Assembly: GCA_964035795.1 (NCBI GenBank)
Contig: OZ038327.1
Span: 1,570,841-1,634,840, forward strand
Length of the DNA: 64,000 nt
DNA from: Pterobdella sp. o SKG-2022
Lineage: Eukaryota > Annelida > Clitellata > Hirudinida > Piscicolidae
Reading direction: 5' to 3'
Shown here one piece after another: positions 1 to 14,184 of this stretch. Position 1 is the first letter of the stretch. Each line of letters begins with the position of its first letter. The translations under genes and the position numbers were made by a program. Below the pieces are notes generated by a model that was not told the origin of the DNA, searched no databases, and saw only the letters and a list, made by a program, of their open reading frames with translations.

Positions 1-84
1 ACTCAAAAAAATATTCAAAAATTATATTATTATTCGCTACAATCCACAAGCCGGAAAGCAATAAATAACAGCCATAAACCAGCC

Positions 85-3000
85 ATGGCCTGTTTAAACC
101 ATTTCAAGCAACTTTCTAACTCACGTTTTTTTCGTTCAAAAGACATTTATCAACTCAACTCTCGATATTTTACCAGCCATTTTTCTTTCACGTCTCCATC
201 ATCTTTCAAATCTCACTGGCAGTTCAAACTAAATTCCCTCCTTCCACCGAACATTCGAGATTTTGTCGACAGAGGCGCTTCCGTCTGCCAACCTGAATAC
301 GTACACGTCTGCGATGGAAGTGAGAAAGACAGAATCGACATCATTCGTCTAATGAGACGACAGGGATCACTCAAACCACTGATAAAGTATGACAACTGGT
401 GAGTAATGTTTTTTCTATGATTTTCATTTTTGTAGCCTTATGTTCCAGTGGGTATAACAGGCCTTGGTAATTATCACTATTATTAATTATTATACATGAA
501 ATGGATATTAATAAATATGCTGATTATAATAAAATAAAACTAGTACTAATATGTTAACTATTAGTTTTTGTGTTTTATTATTCTCACTATTTTCATATTT
601 TATTTTATTATTTTCATATTTTTTTCACTTATAATAATTACTGTTGATTGATATTCTCATATTTTATCTTCCTTTATTGATATATATTAACATATGATAT
701 CTTCATCTTTTTGATTGTTTATTACTAATATATTTTTTGATATAGTATCATAACTGAAGAGCCATGTACCCTCGCTTAATCTATTTATACCACTGTGGTT
801 TTTGCTTGTTTGCTATTCAATAAAATAAATAATATATAGCCTTTTCAAACTAAAATATACTTTTTTTTCATTATTATTATTCTTTTTATTATTATTATTG
901 TTACTAATACATTTTACCCCATCTTACCTCCAATATTAATATTTTTCCATATATCAATTTTTGATTGATGTGTTGTTTTTATCATCTATTACTCTAGCCT
1001 CACTCTGCTGAGAAAACAAAATATATCAAAACAATAATGATGTTTTTTATTAATATTATAGTAATATTTTTAATATATTATCCTAATAATAATCAATTTT
1101 AAAAAATTTTTCCTATCTTACTAATATTACAAATATTTATTTTTTTTTTTTTTAAATTTTTTATAACATTAAAATATTAATATTTATTATAATTTTTTTT
1201 ATTATGTTTTTATTATTTTTATTTTATATAACCCACTAACCTACAAACATTGGGGTCCAATACTTTTATTCATCATGTCAAGATTTCTAATTTCACACTT
1301 GTTTTGAATGAAAATTACATAATCAGTTCCTAAAAAGAATAATATCACTAATGGTAATGTTGATAATATTGATAGTGATGGCTTTAATTAAAATAATAAT
1401 AAATGATGCTATAATTCATAACCCAGTGTCATCCCCTCCTCCCACAACATCACCCAGACTACAACAAGATCATCTTCACTACCACAACATCATTTCTACC
1501 CTATAACAACATTACTCCACCTATCCCCATTTTTCAACAACATCACAATCCAAGTTTGCCACCCTCCTCTTCCTCAGCAACATAAATGTTCATCCCACCA
1601 CACAGCTGGGTCTCCCACAGTGACCCATTAGACACAGCAAGGGTGGAGCGCAACTCAGTAATTGTGAGTGCTTCCAGGAGGGACACTGTCCCTCTACCGA
1701 CCACTGGGCAGACTGGAAAACTCGGGAACTGGATGAGTACTAAAGATATGGAGATTGCTTTCAAGAATAGGTTTCCCGGCTGTATGAGAGGTTGGTGGCA
1801 AGAGCATGATGGGGTATTGGGAAAGTGGGGAGTGTTTAAGGTTGGTGATTGAAGAGGGGGGATGTTTAAAGTTGGTGGGTTAGGAGAGGGAAATGGGGTG
1901 GTTAGAGGAAGGGGTTAAAGAAATTAATTGGTGTGATAGAGACTGAGATTAAGAAAGTCAGAATGTGAACGTTTGAGTTTCAATTGGGTATGTTTATTGA
2001 ACACCAGGCTTGTGTTTCAGAAGAGTGAGTGTATGGAGGTCAGTGTGGAGAAGAATGGGGTGAAAAATTTATAATACTTTTGAAATGTCTATCTGCTTAT
2101 ATATTGGAAAGCAACTATTGGACTGGTATTAATCAATAATAACCAATCAAACGTCTCCAGGCAGGACAATGTATGTCATCCCATTCAGCATGGGACCAAT
2201 AGGAAGCAAGCTGAGCAAAATAGGTTGGTTTACTGATATCAAAGCATACTATTTTTAGTTATTTGATGGTGATATAGAATATTTCGAAAAGCTTCATCTA
2301 AATAAAAAATTCAAATATTGTCGTGTTTATTATTCACAAAAAGTAATGAATTATGTAATTTGACATTTGATTTAAACGGCCCATTCACAGAAACCACGCT
2401 ATATTACATCATTAACATAGTGAATATTCATTACATAACGTTGATACTATGTCTGATCTTTGTGTTCTTCTAACCTCCATCTTTACTCCTACTTTTGTCT
2501 TTGTTCTCCACCTACACCTCCTACATTTTATTTAAAATCTTTTTCATCATCTTCTGCTCTTCTCTTATCACGCTCTTCATTGCACCAGCCCGCATCCCTT
2601 ACCCCTCTTCCATCCACACCTCTTCTTTACTCACTTCTTCTTTTCACCTCCACTTACACTCTATCTTTTCTTTAACCATCTCCACCCACAATCTTCTTTT
2701 CTTCTTTACCCACACCCTCTTCTCTTTCCCACCTCTCTTCTTCCTCTCCACACCCATCTACCTCCCTCTACTCCCACAACCCTGAACAGGAGTCCAATTG
2801 ACTGACAGTCCCTATGTGGTGGTATCGATGAACTTGTTAACTAGGACAGGTCAATCGGTCATCGAGTCACTGACTCCTGACACCAACTTCACCAGGTGTC
2901 TCCATTCTGTCGGCGACCCCTTGCCCTCTAACCGTATGTGGAATTTGTTTTTATTACTATTGATAATATTATTTATTATTATTATTATTACAGTAGCCAT

Positions 3001-6000
3001 CACCACTCACTCAACCAGGAAAAACGATCAATAACTGGCCATGCAACCCGGATAAGATGCTGGTTGCCCACATGACGGACACCGACCAGATTGTGTCATA
3101 TGGCTCAACTTATGGTGGTAATGCCTTTCTTGGGAAGAAGTGTATGGGACTGAGGTTGGCTGGGATTCGAGCCAGAAAAGAAGGGTGGATGGCTGAGCAT
3201 ATGTTGGTGAGTGTGAGGTAGTGGTAGTTTCGAGGGTGATAGGTGATAGGGTTATTAAAGGATTGGGTGTGATGGTGGTGGAGGTAATTGTTATTGAGGG
3301 GTGAGGGGATAATGGTGCTTATTGGGAGGGTGCCGGAGTTATACCATCACCGCATTTATTACCACAGCTCACACCTAACTCACCACACCATCGTCTCATT
3401 TACTCCACTAAATCTCACCACCTAGCAAAAAAGCTTTCTCTACCCCACCATCTCATCACCTTCTTACTCACCCACCACATCACACCCCTCACCCATCCAC
3501 CACGTCAGATCATAGGCGTGACCAACCCTGAAGGGGTTAAAAAGTACATAGCGGCAGCTTTTCCATCGTCTTGTGGAAAGACCAACCTCGCCCTCATGAA
3601 GCCATCTTTGCCTGGATATAAGGTTTGGAGGATGATGGCGGTATAAGGTTAGGGGAAATGATGCTTGTAGGTTCAAGAAGAAGAGGGAGGAGTAGAATGG
3701 TGGTTTATAAAATTTGGAGGGCGGTGGTTTGTTTAGCGAGGGGTGAGTGATGGTTTAAGGAGAGGAGGTGAGTGATGGCAGATATGAAGGTTGGCAGTTT
3801 TTATTGTTAACCCTATCTGTTTTTTTTCTCTTCATTTGTATTTAATTAAATGTATATTAATGCGTTTAGTTATGATTTAGTTGATATTTGAGATTCAGTG
3901 AAAGGGGATTGGATGTTTGTGCAATTGTACTTAGATTTTGTTTTCATATCTTATCATCATCATTACTTAATATTATCATCTTCACCATCACTGCCTCCGC
4001 CATCTTCACCTTGTATTGTTTTCGTCACTACTACCCTCATCATCACCACCACTCATCATTACTTACGCTACCCCTCGTCACCCTCTCACCACCATTATCT
4101 TTACACCATCACAAAAATTATCATTCTCGTCACCCTCTCACTACCATTACCTTTACACCATCGCAAATATTATCATTCTCATCACACTCTCACCACCATT
4201 ACCTTACACCATCACAAATATTACCGTTCTCACCACCCACTAGGTTGAATGTGTGGGTGATGACTTGGCATGGATGTGGTTCGATGAGGATGGTCAACTA
4301 AGGGCTGTCAACCCAGAAAATGGAATGTTCTCGGTGGCTCCTGGTATAATAAAAATAGTTATTATTATTTTTGTTTTTCATCATTTTCTTGTGTTATTAT
4401 TTTTATTATTTTTTTTTATCTTTATCATTTTTATTTTGATGTTATTTTTATTATTGTTGATGTTATTGTTCAACCGAGAGTTCTCAACTCTACAATAGGA
4501 TTTTTCCTCCTTCATCTTGGTTATTGATGTCAGCAAACATAGTATATTTATTAATCAAAGTCACAAAGCTTTTTCAAGTATAGCTTACATTATCAAGTGA
4601 TCATAATCTCCGGGTTATCAAAATTGTTATTATTAGTTTTATTTGTTTATACACGCACACATACATTTTCAAAATACACACACAGGGACAAACAGCAAGA
4701 CTAACCCAATAGCAATGGAAACACTCAAACACAACACCATCTTCACCAATGTTGCCACCACTTCCGATGGGGGCGTGTTTTGGGAGGGGCTTGAAGATGA
4801 AGTGGGTGGGGTTAAAAAAGGGGAAATAGGTTTGGAGATGAAGTGGGTAGGGCTAATTATGGGTGTGGGGGTTTGAAGAGGTGGTGGGTGGGGTATATCA
4901 GCAGAGATGGTTTAGGAAAAAATGATAAGGGAGGATTTTGTGAGTAGAGAGGTAAATTGGGGGTAAAGAAAAGCTGATACTGATTGGTGAAACAAGATTA
5001 GGGGGGATTTTTTGGGGGCTGTAAGTTGATGAATATATAAAAACAGACAAATAGATCGTGCAGCTAGATAGATAAGTAGATAGATACCCACTCCAGGTAT
5101 CAGACGAGGCACTAATAACAACATGGAAAGGCAACAAATGGAAGAGAAACAGTGGTGAGCTGGCTGCCCATCCTAATGCTAGGTAGGTTGGTGGTGATGT
5201 GTTTTTGTGTGTGTGTGGTTGTGTTGACGCCAGATTGTGGCTGAGTGGGTGATGGTGTATGGATAAGAGATGGTGGATGCTAGGTGGCTGGGTGAATCAC
5301 CACCACCAGGATTGTTGAACCAACCACTATCATGTTTGTTAAACCTCATCACCACTACCACCACCATAGATATTGTGTCTCATTGAAAGATTGTCCATCT
5401 ATGGATGCATCATTTGAAGATCCTAATGGAGTCCCCATTCATGCCATTTTGTTTGGGGGCAGGAGGCCTGAAGGTAGGTGGTTTAGAAGGGGGTAGAAGG
5501 AGGATGTGCGTGGAGGTTTGGGGTGAGGTGGAATGTGAGAGTGTTTGGTGAAGGTAGGTGGGTGGTTTGACGAGGGAGGGGGAAAATGACGAAAGTGGAC
5601 GGGTTGTAATGGAGTATGAGTGAAGAGAGGTGAGTTTCCATTGGAGGAGGGTGGTATGTGGTTGAGAAGGGGAGTGTTTTTGAAGAAGTGAGTGGTGTCT
5701 AACCCTTTCCCTTCCACCCAATAACCAACCTCTACACCACCTCTCCCAACCCTCGTTCAACCTTCACCCTCCTCCCCCTCCTCTACTTGGCCATCACATC
5801 CCCCATACTACAGGTGTACCCCTAGTGTTGGAGTCGTTAGATTGGAACCATGGTGTGTTGCTGGGTGCCTCTATGAAAACTGAACCAACTCCTGCCCATG
5901 AGCTCACTGGTTATTATTTTTATTGTTGTTGTTTTTGTTACTATTATTTTTTTTAGTTATTTTTATTATTCGTACTTTTTTGTTTATTGTTTTTTATAAT

Positions 6001-6880
6001 TATTTATTTTCTTCTACATTTTTATCATTCTATTCACAACCAAAATCCCCCACCACCACCATTCTACCCACACCACTCCACCATCACAGGCGACATAGTA
6101 CACGACCCATTCGCCATGCGTCCCTTCCTCGGCTACAACTTCGGCAAGTACGTCGACCGGTGGTTTGAGTTCGAGGCCAAAAAACTGCATCTACCCCGCA
6201 TCTTTCACGTCAACTTCTTCCGCAAAGACGCCACTACCGGAAGATTTCTGTGGCCTGGTTACGGTGAGAATATTCGGGTGCTTGACTGGATTTGCAGACG
6301 ACTCGATAACGCCCCAGACGCCCCTGGTGCTAAGAAGACCGCCATTGGTTGGTTGTTTGATGACGTTGTTGTTTGCTTGACCAATGGGATTTGAGAATTT
6401 GTGTAATGGTAATTGATGTTTTTATAGTTGTTTTTATGATTGAGAATTAGTTTATTTTGTATACTTTGTTTTGTCCTAAACTCTTCATATCAAACCTTCT
6501 CAAAACTTCGTCTACTTAATGGTGAACCTTCACAAACCTAACTCCACCAATCATCATCCTCACTCTCCAACCTTATCTACCCACCATTAGACCTTCCATG
6601 ATTAATTATCAAGTCCTCTAAAAGGTGCTTCATACACCTCCATCCTCCCACTTTTCCAGGCTACATCCCAGAACACAGCCACTTTGAGCAACAAGGCCTG
6701 GACGCCCAGACACTGACCGATCTGCCGTCTATCTTGGACGTTGACAAGGCCTTCTGGCTCAAGGAGATCAAAGAGCTGCAGCACTTCTTCTACACTCAGC
6801 TCACCTACGATTTCCCGCCTAAACTGATGCACCAGTTGACTTGTCTAGAGCAGAGAATATACCAAGAACCGGCTGTTTAA
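85..6880 (+). CDS. PCK: Phosphoenolpyruvate carboxykinase (GTP), 13 exons, probably mitochondrial form
   Basis: Catalyses GTP-dependent conversion of oxaloacetate to phosphoenolpyruvate (gluconeogenesis, anaplerosis). Exons: 85-398, 1606-1790, 2161-2223, 2790-2933, 3019-3206, 3509-3622, 4244-4343, 4686-4801, 5097-5182, 5370-5473, 5814-5909, 6090-6347, 6660-6880. All have GT-AG borders and join in frame to 662 residues ending in TAA; animal enzymes are about 620-640. Family motifs in order: CDGSE near 77, FPGCM near 162, the catalytic P-loop [11 protein letters not shown] at 316-326, kinase-2 VECVGDD at 337-343, FGGRRP near 465, and [17 protein letters not shown] in exon 12. The first 40 residues are rich in Arg, Ser, Phe and Lys with almost no acid, unlike the short cytosolic N-terminus, so mitochondrial import is inferred. 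The ATG at 85 is the first in frame in the window; an upstream exon cannot be excluded. The exon sequence is more GC-rich than the introns. Homology is from remembered family sequence. Confidence 0.96.
2254..2312 (+). repeat. Dispersed repeat family B, single copy in PCK intron 3
   Basis: Contains GATGGTGATATAGAATATTTCGAAAAGCTTC. The same core (GATGATATAGAATAT-TCGAAAAGC) closes the 25-bp satellite at 35705-35765, and weaker versions occur at 47303-47345 and 41081-41125. It lies just after the donor of exon 3. Function unknown. Confidence 0.5.
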
Positions 6881-7500
6881 TGGAGACAAGAATTCTTATA
6901 ATGGCTGGTGTGGAGGGTTGGTGCTGAATGGAGGAGGGGATGGTGTTAAATGGAGAGAGGAGAGGCTCTGTTGTGAGGAATGTAGGGCTTACCTGTTATG
7001 ATGTTTGAGGAAGGGGTAGGTGGGTAGGTATGTGGTGGAGTGTTACGCTTAATAAGGATACTACATTAGACGGGTTTTTGGGGGATAAAATTGGGGACAA
7101 TCTTCAGAGATTAGGGGTGTAATGGGGCAGATGTAATTAAAGGTTCTGTACCTTGAGGAACACTGGTATGCGGTGGTGGTGGGTTTTACGTCTTTTTCAT
7201 CTTGGCTGATTAAGTTCCATCTTATATATATTTTTCTACCGTTTTTTTTATTTTATTATATTTTATTATTGTTATTGTTCCCATTTTTAACCCAATAATT
7301 TTTTCAACTTGTGTTACCTTCACTACTATTAATATATTTATTATTGTTGTTGTTATTGGTCTTTTTCTTATTATTATTATTATTATTAAAATACCGATCT
7401 ATATGCTACATTATGTTAAGAAGGGCCACATTTACAGGAGGTGTTCAAATTTTCACCTACAAAATTCTTACATCTATTATCTGTTCCAATGGTTTAAGTA

Positions 7501-7614
7501 TTTATGTATTTATCTATCTATCCATCTATCTGTCTATCTATCTATCCATCTATCTGTCTATCTATCCATCTATCTATCTATCTGTCTATCTATCTATCCA
7601 TCTATCTATCCACT
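7501..7614. repeat. Compound (ATCT/GTCT/ATCC)n microsatellite
   Basis: About 110 bases of interrupted tetranucleotide repeat (TATCTATC with CCATC and CTGTC variants). The repeat is open in several frames, so it creates artefactual Tyr-Leu-Ser-Ile reading frames. Confidence 0.9.
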
Positions 7615-10600
7615 AAGTTTTAAACATCTTGAATCTATCTCGCCTTCCATCGTTCAATACGTCTGCTTCATGTTATTATTATTATCATTATTGCTATTAT
7701 TATTATTAATATTATTGCTTTTAGTTTTATTGTTGTTAAGATTATTTTTGCTATAATAGTTTTTATTTTTATCAATAATTTTTCATATTTATTCGTTTTT
7801 GCGTTTATATTTTTTATTTCATAGTCTCATTATTCATTTATTATAAACTTATCATCATCAACCACAATTATTTATTCGGCTTATTGATAATCATGGCAAT
7901 AAATACGATCCTTGCTGCTGAAGTATCATTATCATAATTACCCCCGTCACCATCATTATCATAACCACCATCATCATTGTTATAACATCATCACCACGCT
8001 AGCATGGCTTAGATTTAAAAAGGATTAAATAGGTTTTGTCGACGATCATTTTTTCAAATATTTTCAATTATAATAATAATTTTACAAATAGTTCAAATAT
8101 AAAACTTATTCGGTTTCACTTTTGATATTTTTAATATTCATCCAAGCGAATCAGATGCTAGCTAGATAGAAAGACTTCAAAGCAGGCTTGTACTGAGGGC
8201 GGCCAGGTTTACCCCTGTTCAGGACATATGATATAATTATATAATTAAAATAATTTTATTTTTAGATATGTATTTATGATTAATTATTATCTTTGGAGGA
8301 AATAGGGCGAAATTAAAATTATGGACGTTCGTTTCACAAGTTTGTCTCCAAGTTCCACAACTTGTGTTGATGATTTTGATGGACATTTTGTTGGTACTTC
8401 AAAATGTTTTTGTTTCTCCATTATGTTATTCATGCATCTACTTATTATTCAAAAGTTAATTCGATTTCTCAATTATGTATTCATCTATTTCTTGTTTAAA
8501 AGTTAATTCGATTTCTCAATTATGTTGTAGTTTCCTTTTAAAGCCAATTTTTGATTAAAAAAAGACTTTAGTTTTAATAATTATGTATTAATTTTCATAA
8601 TATTCTGGTTTGATATATTTCCCATCTTCATAACAACATTACAGTTACGACTAAGATTATAGTGGCATTAACTCCAGGAGTCTCTAAGCCATATAGTTAT
8701 TAGAATAAAAATAAATAATTTCAATAAATTTCAAATCATAATAATTACATCTTTTGTTCACCAATCTCCCATAATTTCGTTCAAATACTCATTCAATTCA
8801 CATAATTTTCTTAATTACGTCACAAAATTGCTCCAACACGTTAAATACACAGTAACTGTTTAAATTTTTTTGATCGCCAACAACAATTGGTCATTTATTC
8901 AATTTCCTGATTGAGGTTATTTAATTTTTTGGTAATAATCGATTGATTAATATTTTGATAATCGATTGATTGAAGTTATGTTGTTCGTCTTTAATAAAGG
9001 ATTTGAAAAATTTTCAATCAAGCACCTCTGTAGCTGGTTTAGTGTGTTCGTGTTACGTTTGCATCAAGCGCTTTGGACTATAAAGTGAGGCGAATAGACG
9101 CAAATTTTCTATAATTATATTAATGGTATTATATATTAATTTATGAAAATAACGAATTATAATGAGATTTCGTGGAAAATTTTAGTTTGAACATCAAAAA
9201 TTAATGTAAGCTAGTCTTAATGGAAGCTTCGGGACTCTTAAATACTTTGTGTTTGTTGATCTCAAAATTTGATTTAGGCTGTTATACTTCAAGAAGCATC
9301 ATAAAACCGGCCTAATTATATGAAAAAATTTTAAAACTGTCTTTCTATTTATCTATCTGTCTACTTATCTATCTATTCAATATATCCTACGTGATGAATG
9401 TTTTTAAACCTAATAATTTAATATAAATAATTTTTTAAATAAATAAATCAATAATCAGAAAACCCAAAAAGTATTAAAATAAATAATAATATGCAAAAAA
9501 AAAATGTCATATTAATATATGTGGATAACCATAATGGAAAACAGGTAATGAAAACATAATAAAAAATGAAATAAATCAAAACAAAAATAATAAAATAAAT
9601 AGGATAATTATAGATACTAAAAAACAAAAAATAATAATAATAACAGTAAAAATAAAAATAAATCGGCGGGGTTTTAGCAATAACCCTAATCAAAAAGATG
9701 CAAAAATATAAGCAGACGGTTTGATTTTAAATTTGGCGCCATCATACATTAAAAAACATAATTTTATTGGCTTATCATTTTTATTTATTTGTTTTTTTCA
9801 TTATTTATTACTATTATTGTTTTTTTTTCATTACTAGTGTATGTATGTTATTATAATTTTTGAATTAGTTTCATCATTATCTTTCTGATGGGGTCATTAT
9901 TTTTTTTAATGATATTAACAATATTATTATTATTGTTTTTATTAAATTATTCTATTATTATTATTATTATGGTTTTCAATAATAGTTTTCTTCATTGGAA
10001 ACTTTTTTTTTTGATTTTTATCACCTTTTTTGATATATCCGAATGCTTCATTTTTTTTCATTAGGGTTAGTTCGTTATTAACTTCCGTAATCTTCAATCA
10101 ATTTTTGAAACGATTATTAGAATGATTACTTTTTTATTTTTTTTCTTTATAAGGATTTTATCACTGATTGAGTTTTATTGTTATCATCTTTTCTAGTAAA
10201 TCAACTTCAATTTTATCAATTTTATTATTTTTTGTTATTTTTATCGTTAATTTAGACATTTTTGTTGTTTCATTAATTATTGTTTTTTTTAGAATTTTTT
10301 TGTGTTAAAATTTATATTATTTCCATTTTCCTGTTTTATATAATGATCCCCATTATTATTGTTAACTCTATTGCATTAATTTTTTTTGTTTTCATCATAA
10401 TAAAAACACCATTTTTTATAAAAAAATAATTCGTTCCATTTTTATGATTCTTTTTATTAGAATTGGGACTTTATTCTGTATGAGAAATGCCTTCATTTGG
10501 GTGTTTATTATTTTTTTTTTTTAAATTTTTTTAATTAAAAAGAATTTTTTTTTGGATAGTCTTTTTTTTTTATCTATGGTTATTTTAGATTTTTCAATTT

Positions 10601-11053
10601 TTTTAATTACTTTTTTTATTACGATGTTTTGTTGTTTTTTTTTTCAATTTAAAAAAAAATTTTTTTTTTTTTTCTCAATTAGTTTTCATGAGTTTTTTTT
10701 TTATTCATTTTTTTATATTTTCATATATAATTCACTCCAATTAGTTTGTTCAATAAATCAAATATACACGCAGCGCTTCATTTTTAAAAACGTCTAGAAT
10801 TGCATGCAAAAAAAGAAGACAAAAATATTATGAATCACAGTAATAGTTTTTTGAAAAATAAAAAAATAATCAGCATAATAACAAAAAAAATAATCAAGAT
10901 AAAAATATAAAAAAATAGTTATATTAAAAAGTAAATTTTTCTTTAAAACAATTATAACTATTGCTAAAAGAAACAATTCATTAACATGGACAATTGAAAG
11001 TCTCTCAACTTTTATCTATTGAATCTAGTTTTCAAAGCAACTTCATATTTATT

Positions 11054-11635
11054 TTGTCTGAAGGTGGATGAAGAAATGGATAGATGGGCGGACGAATGGA
11101 TGGGTGGATGGATAGATGAATGAATAGACGGATGGGTGGATGAATGGACGGTGAAATGAATGGATAGATGAGTGGATGGATGAATGAGAAACTGAATAAT
11201 TAGATAGATGGATTACTGGGTAGAAAGATGGTTAGATAGGTTAAAATATGAATAAAGAATGGATTAACAGATAAATGTTCGAATGGGTGGATGGATGGAT
11301 GGATGAATAGATGGATGGGTGGATGAGAAGAAGGATAAAATTAATAGAGAAATAAATGAAAAAATATAAAAAAAATGGATGCCTTGACAAATGAATAAAA
11401 AAAGAAAGTAATAAAATTAATTGATGCATGGATGGATGAATAGATGAATTGATGCATGGATGGATGAATAGGTAAAGAGATGAATAAATAACTTGATAAA
11501 TAGATAGCTAGATAGATAAATAGATAGATAAAAGGATGAGTCGATAGATGGATAGATAAATGAATAGATTGATAGATACATGGATAGATAGACAGATAAG
11601 TGAATGAGTAGATAGATGGATGGGTGGAGGAATGA
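11054..11635. repeat. Degenerate GATG/GATA/GAAT tetranucleotide tract
   Basis: Long imperfect array of GGAT, GATA and GAAT quartets. Similar decayed tracts occur at about 17400-17850 (reverse strand), 18830-19270 and 45360-45690, so the same satellite type recurs across the window. It is followed by an AG-only purine tract at 11726-11900. Confidence 0.85.
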
Positions 11636-12131
11636 AAAGATAAATAACACGAATTGATGGATACAAGAAGGATAAGAACTGATAAAGGAAGAAATTAAAT
11701 TCAAAATTACTGCTTATTGCTTATCTATGAGATAAGGGAGAGGAGGAGGAGGAAGAAGAGGAAGAACAGAAAAAGGAAGAAAAGGATGAGAAAGAGGAAG
11801 AAAGAAAGAAAGGACCGGTGCAAGAGGTAGAAGAAAATGGAGAGAAGGAGGAAAAGAGGAAGAAAAAGAAGAAAAAGAAAAGTAGGAGAAGGGTGAAGAA
11901 GAAGAAAAAAAAAGAAATTGGTGAAAAAGAGATGATAAAAAATAAGAAAAACAATAAAAAGCAAAAAAAAATGGAGAAAGTTATGTTGAATGCAAAAATG
12001 AGAAATAAAACGATGACGAAGATGATAAGAAAAAATTGAATCTACAATGAAAAAAAAACAATTAAAAACAAAAATACCAAAAAAAACAATAAAAATTATT
12101 ATTTTTATTGTTATAATTACTTTTGTTACAG

Positions 12132-13196
12132 CACAAAGGACTCTTATTGTTACTGTTGTAAACGATCCAACGAAGGCTTCGAATTTGGTGGACTGTGTTT
12201 TGGTATAAATTATTATTTATTACTATTATTATTATTTTAATTATTATTTTTATTTATTTATTTTTAATTATTTATTTTAGAATTTTTCCATTAATATCTT
12301 TGCTGCTATCATTATTTTTATTACGAATTCACCATATTCAAAAACATTATCGTCGTTTTTACAATGGCAAAATAGTTTATAGTATAAAAGTTTCATCAAC
12401 TAACTATCTAACTATCATCATTATCATCTTTTCCTCCTTCTTCTTCGTCCTCATCTTCATCATCGTCATCATCATCCTCATCGTTTTCATTCTCATCATC
12501 CTCAACATCATACATTAATCTCATAGTTCACCTCAAACTGACACCTACAAAGAGTGTACAATGTTTACACAAGGTGTAGTTGTGGTGGTAGTGGTAGTGG
12601 TAGTAGTAGTAGTAGTAGTAGTAGTTTTTGTTTTTGATTTTTTTGCTCATCTTCTTTTTTTCCTCCTCCTTCTCCTCTTCCTTCTTCTTCCTCATCTTTC
12701 TTTTTCTCTTTTTTTTTCTCTTCTTCCTTCTCCTCTCCATCATCATTCTCTTCTTCTTCCTTCTTTTCTTCTTCCTTTTCTTCTTTTCCTCCTCCTAATG
12801 ATCTTGACACCCCAAGCGTACACCATATGGCTTGTTTGGGTTCTTTATTATTTCCATTATTATTTTTCTTATTAATTTAATTATTGTTTCTACTATTATT
12901 TTTATTCTTTTTTATCATTATAATAATAGTGAGAAATTCAATCGAAATAATACAAATCTTTATAACAGTAATAAAAATGTTAAAAATATTAATAATAATA
13001 TAAGCTAATATAAAAGAAGCAATAAAAATAAAAACAATAATATCAATAGTAATAATAATAACAATAAACTAGTTAGTATAAAATAATAATAATAATAAAA
13101 ATAATAATAATGTTATTATTATTGTTGTTATGATGAGGGGAACCAGAGATGTGACATCTTGTTGTTTAGTACACTGCTTCCTAATTGCTTTGTCTT

Positions 13197-13285
<89 letters not shown>

Positions 13286-13768
13286 CATGATAATCATAAT
13301 AATAAAAAGAGTAATAATAATAATAATCATAATAATCATAATAATCATAATAATAAAAAGAGTAAAAATAATAAAGTTAATGATAAATAATAATTCTTTT
13401 TTAATTTTTTTTGACCACTTTTTTTTCACATGTGTTTTTTGTTCAAAAAATTTGAAAAATTAATTTTTTTTATTATTTGACGTCACATAAAAAAAAATAA
13501 CCCAACAAATGTATATTTTGTTTATTATATAACCATTTTTTCAAATAACTCAAAAAAGTTTATTATTATTTTTTATTATTGTTCTTATTGATTGTAATCA
13601 TAACCAAAATAATCGACATCCCACCATAATAAAATCATGAAAAATAATAACTATGTTTTTATTATTCTAACTCGAATAATAAACGCTGACCATGAGAAAA
13701 ATTATTTGTATTGTTATTATTATTACTTTTATTATTTTTATTATTCAAACCCAGGTTGTTATCGATGA
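12132..13768 (+). CDS. Candidate cysteine-rich small protein, 3' exons only
   Basis: No homology recognised. Phase-consistent exons: 12132-12202, 12527-12573, 12817-12839, 13138-13196 and 13755-13768 (TGA). The chain begins TKDSYCYCCKRSNEGFEF, continues HLKLTPTKSVQCLHKRTPYG and ends SCCLVHCFLIALSCCYR. It is cysteine-dense with a dibasic KR, which could suit a secreted peptide, but no signal-peptide exon was found. Support comes from splice context. The second exon is preceded by a pyrimidine tract with a CATTAATC branch-like site and followed by a G-rich GTGTAGTTGTGGTGG start; the third is preceded by about 150 bases of C/T and CTAATGA. Weak points are the acceptor of the fourth exon (ATGATGAG) and the very short last coding piece. 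The 5' end is unknown, and the whole model could be chance reading of spacer DNA. Confidence 0.28.
13198..13285. repeat. (TAA)n microsatellite, about 29 units
   Basis: Near-perfect TAA array beginning directly at a candidate donor GTAATA. Further imperfect AAT repeats follow to 13385. The same trinucleotide fills many introns of MCCC1. Confidence 0.95.
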
Positions 13769-14184
13769 CCATAACCCCCATCTTTGATGTGACGTGGGTG
13801 CAGTAAACATTGATAATGTTATGTTTTGGGAGGGAAAGATGATTTATGGGTGGATGGGTGAGTGGAGGAAGAGGTGGAGTTGATGTGTGGGTAAGTGGAT
13901 GGAGGAAGAGGGAGGTTGGTGGCTAGAGGGTTGGGGAAAGAAGGGGATTGATGGGTGGGTGGTTGGGGGGTTGGTGGGTGAAGAAAAAAGTGGTGAATGA
14001 ATGGGTGGTTGGATGGTAAATAATTAGCAAATAAGTTTATGAGCAAATGGGTTAGTAGTGGAGAAGGTGGTTGATAGGTTGATGGACGGATAAGTAATGG
14101 ATGATTGGGGAATTTGGGTAAATAAATAGAAAGATGGGTGAGTTAATCGGTGGTGGGTGTTTGGAACAGTTAGTTGGTTAGTGA

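Larger units (their letters stand above)
6881..12131. other. Intergenic, no recognisable gene
   Basis: The 3' flank of PCK (6881-7170) is purine/G-rich, probably 3' UTR or downstream sequence. Then come an ATCT/GTCT microsatellite, T-rich runs (9770-10790) and a degenerate GATG/GATA tract. Unique-looking patches at 8150-8420 and 8990-9110 gave no convincing exon on either strand. Confidence 0.6.

Noticed and set aside
9010..9090. tRNA-like A-box TGTAGCTGGTTTAGTG
   Set aside because: No B box or cloverleaf stems follow.
11726..11900. Lys/Glu-rich plus-strand frame
   Set aside because: AG-only purine tract; composition explained by the repeat and no splice signals.
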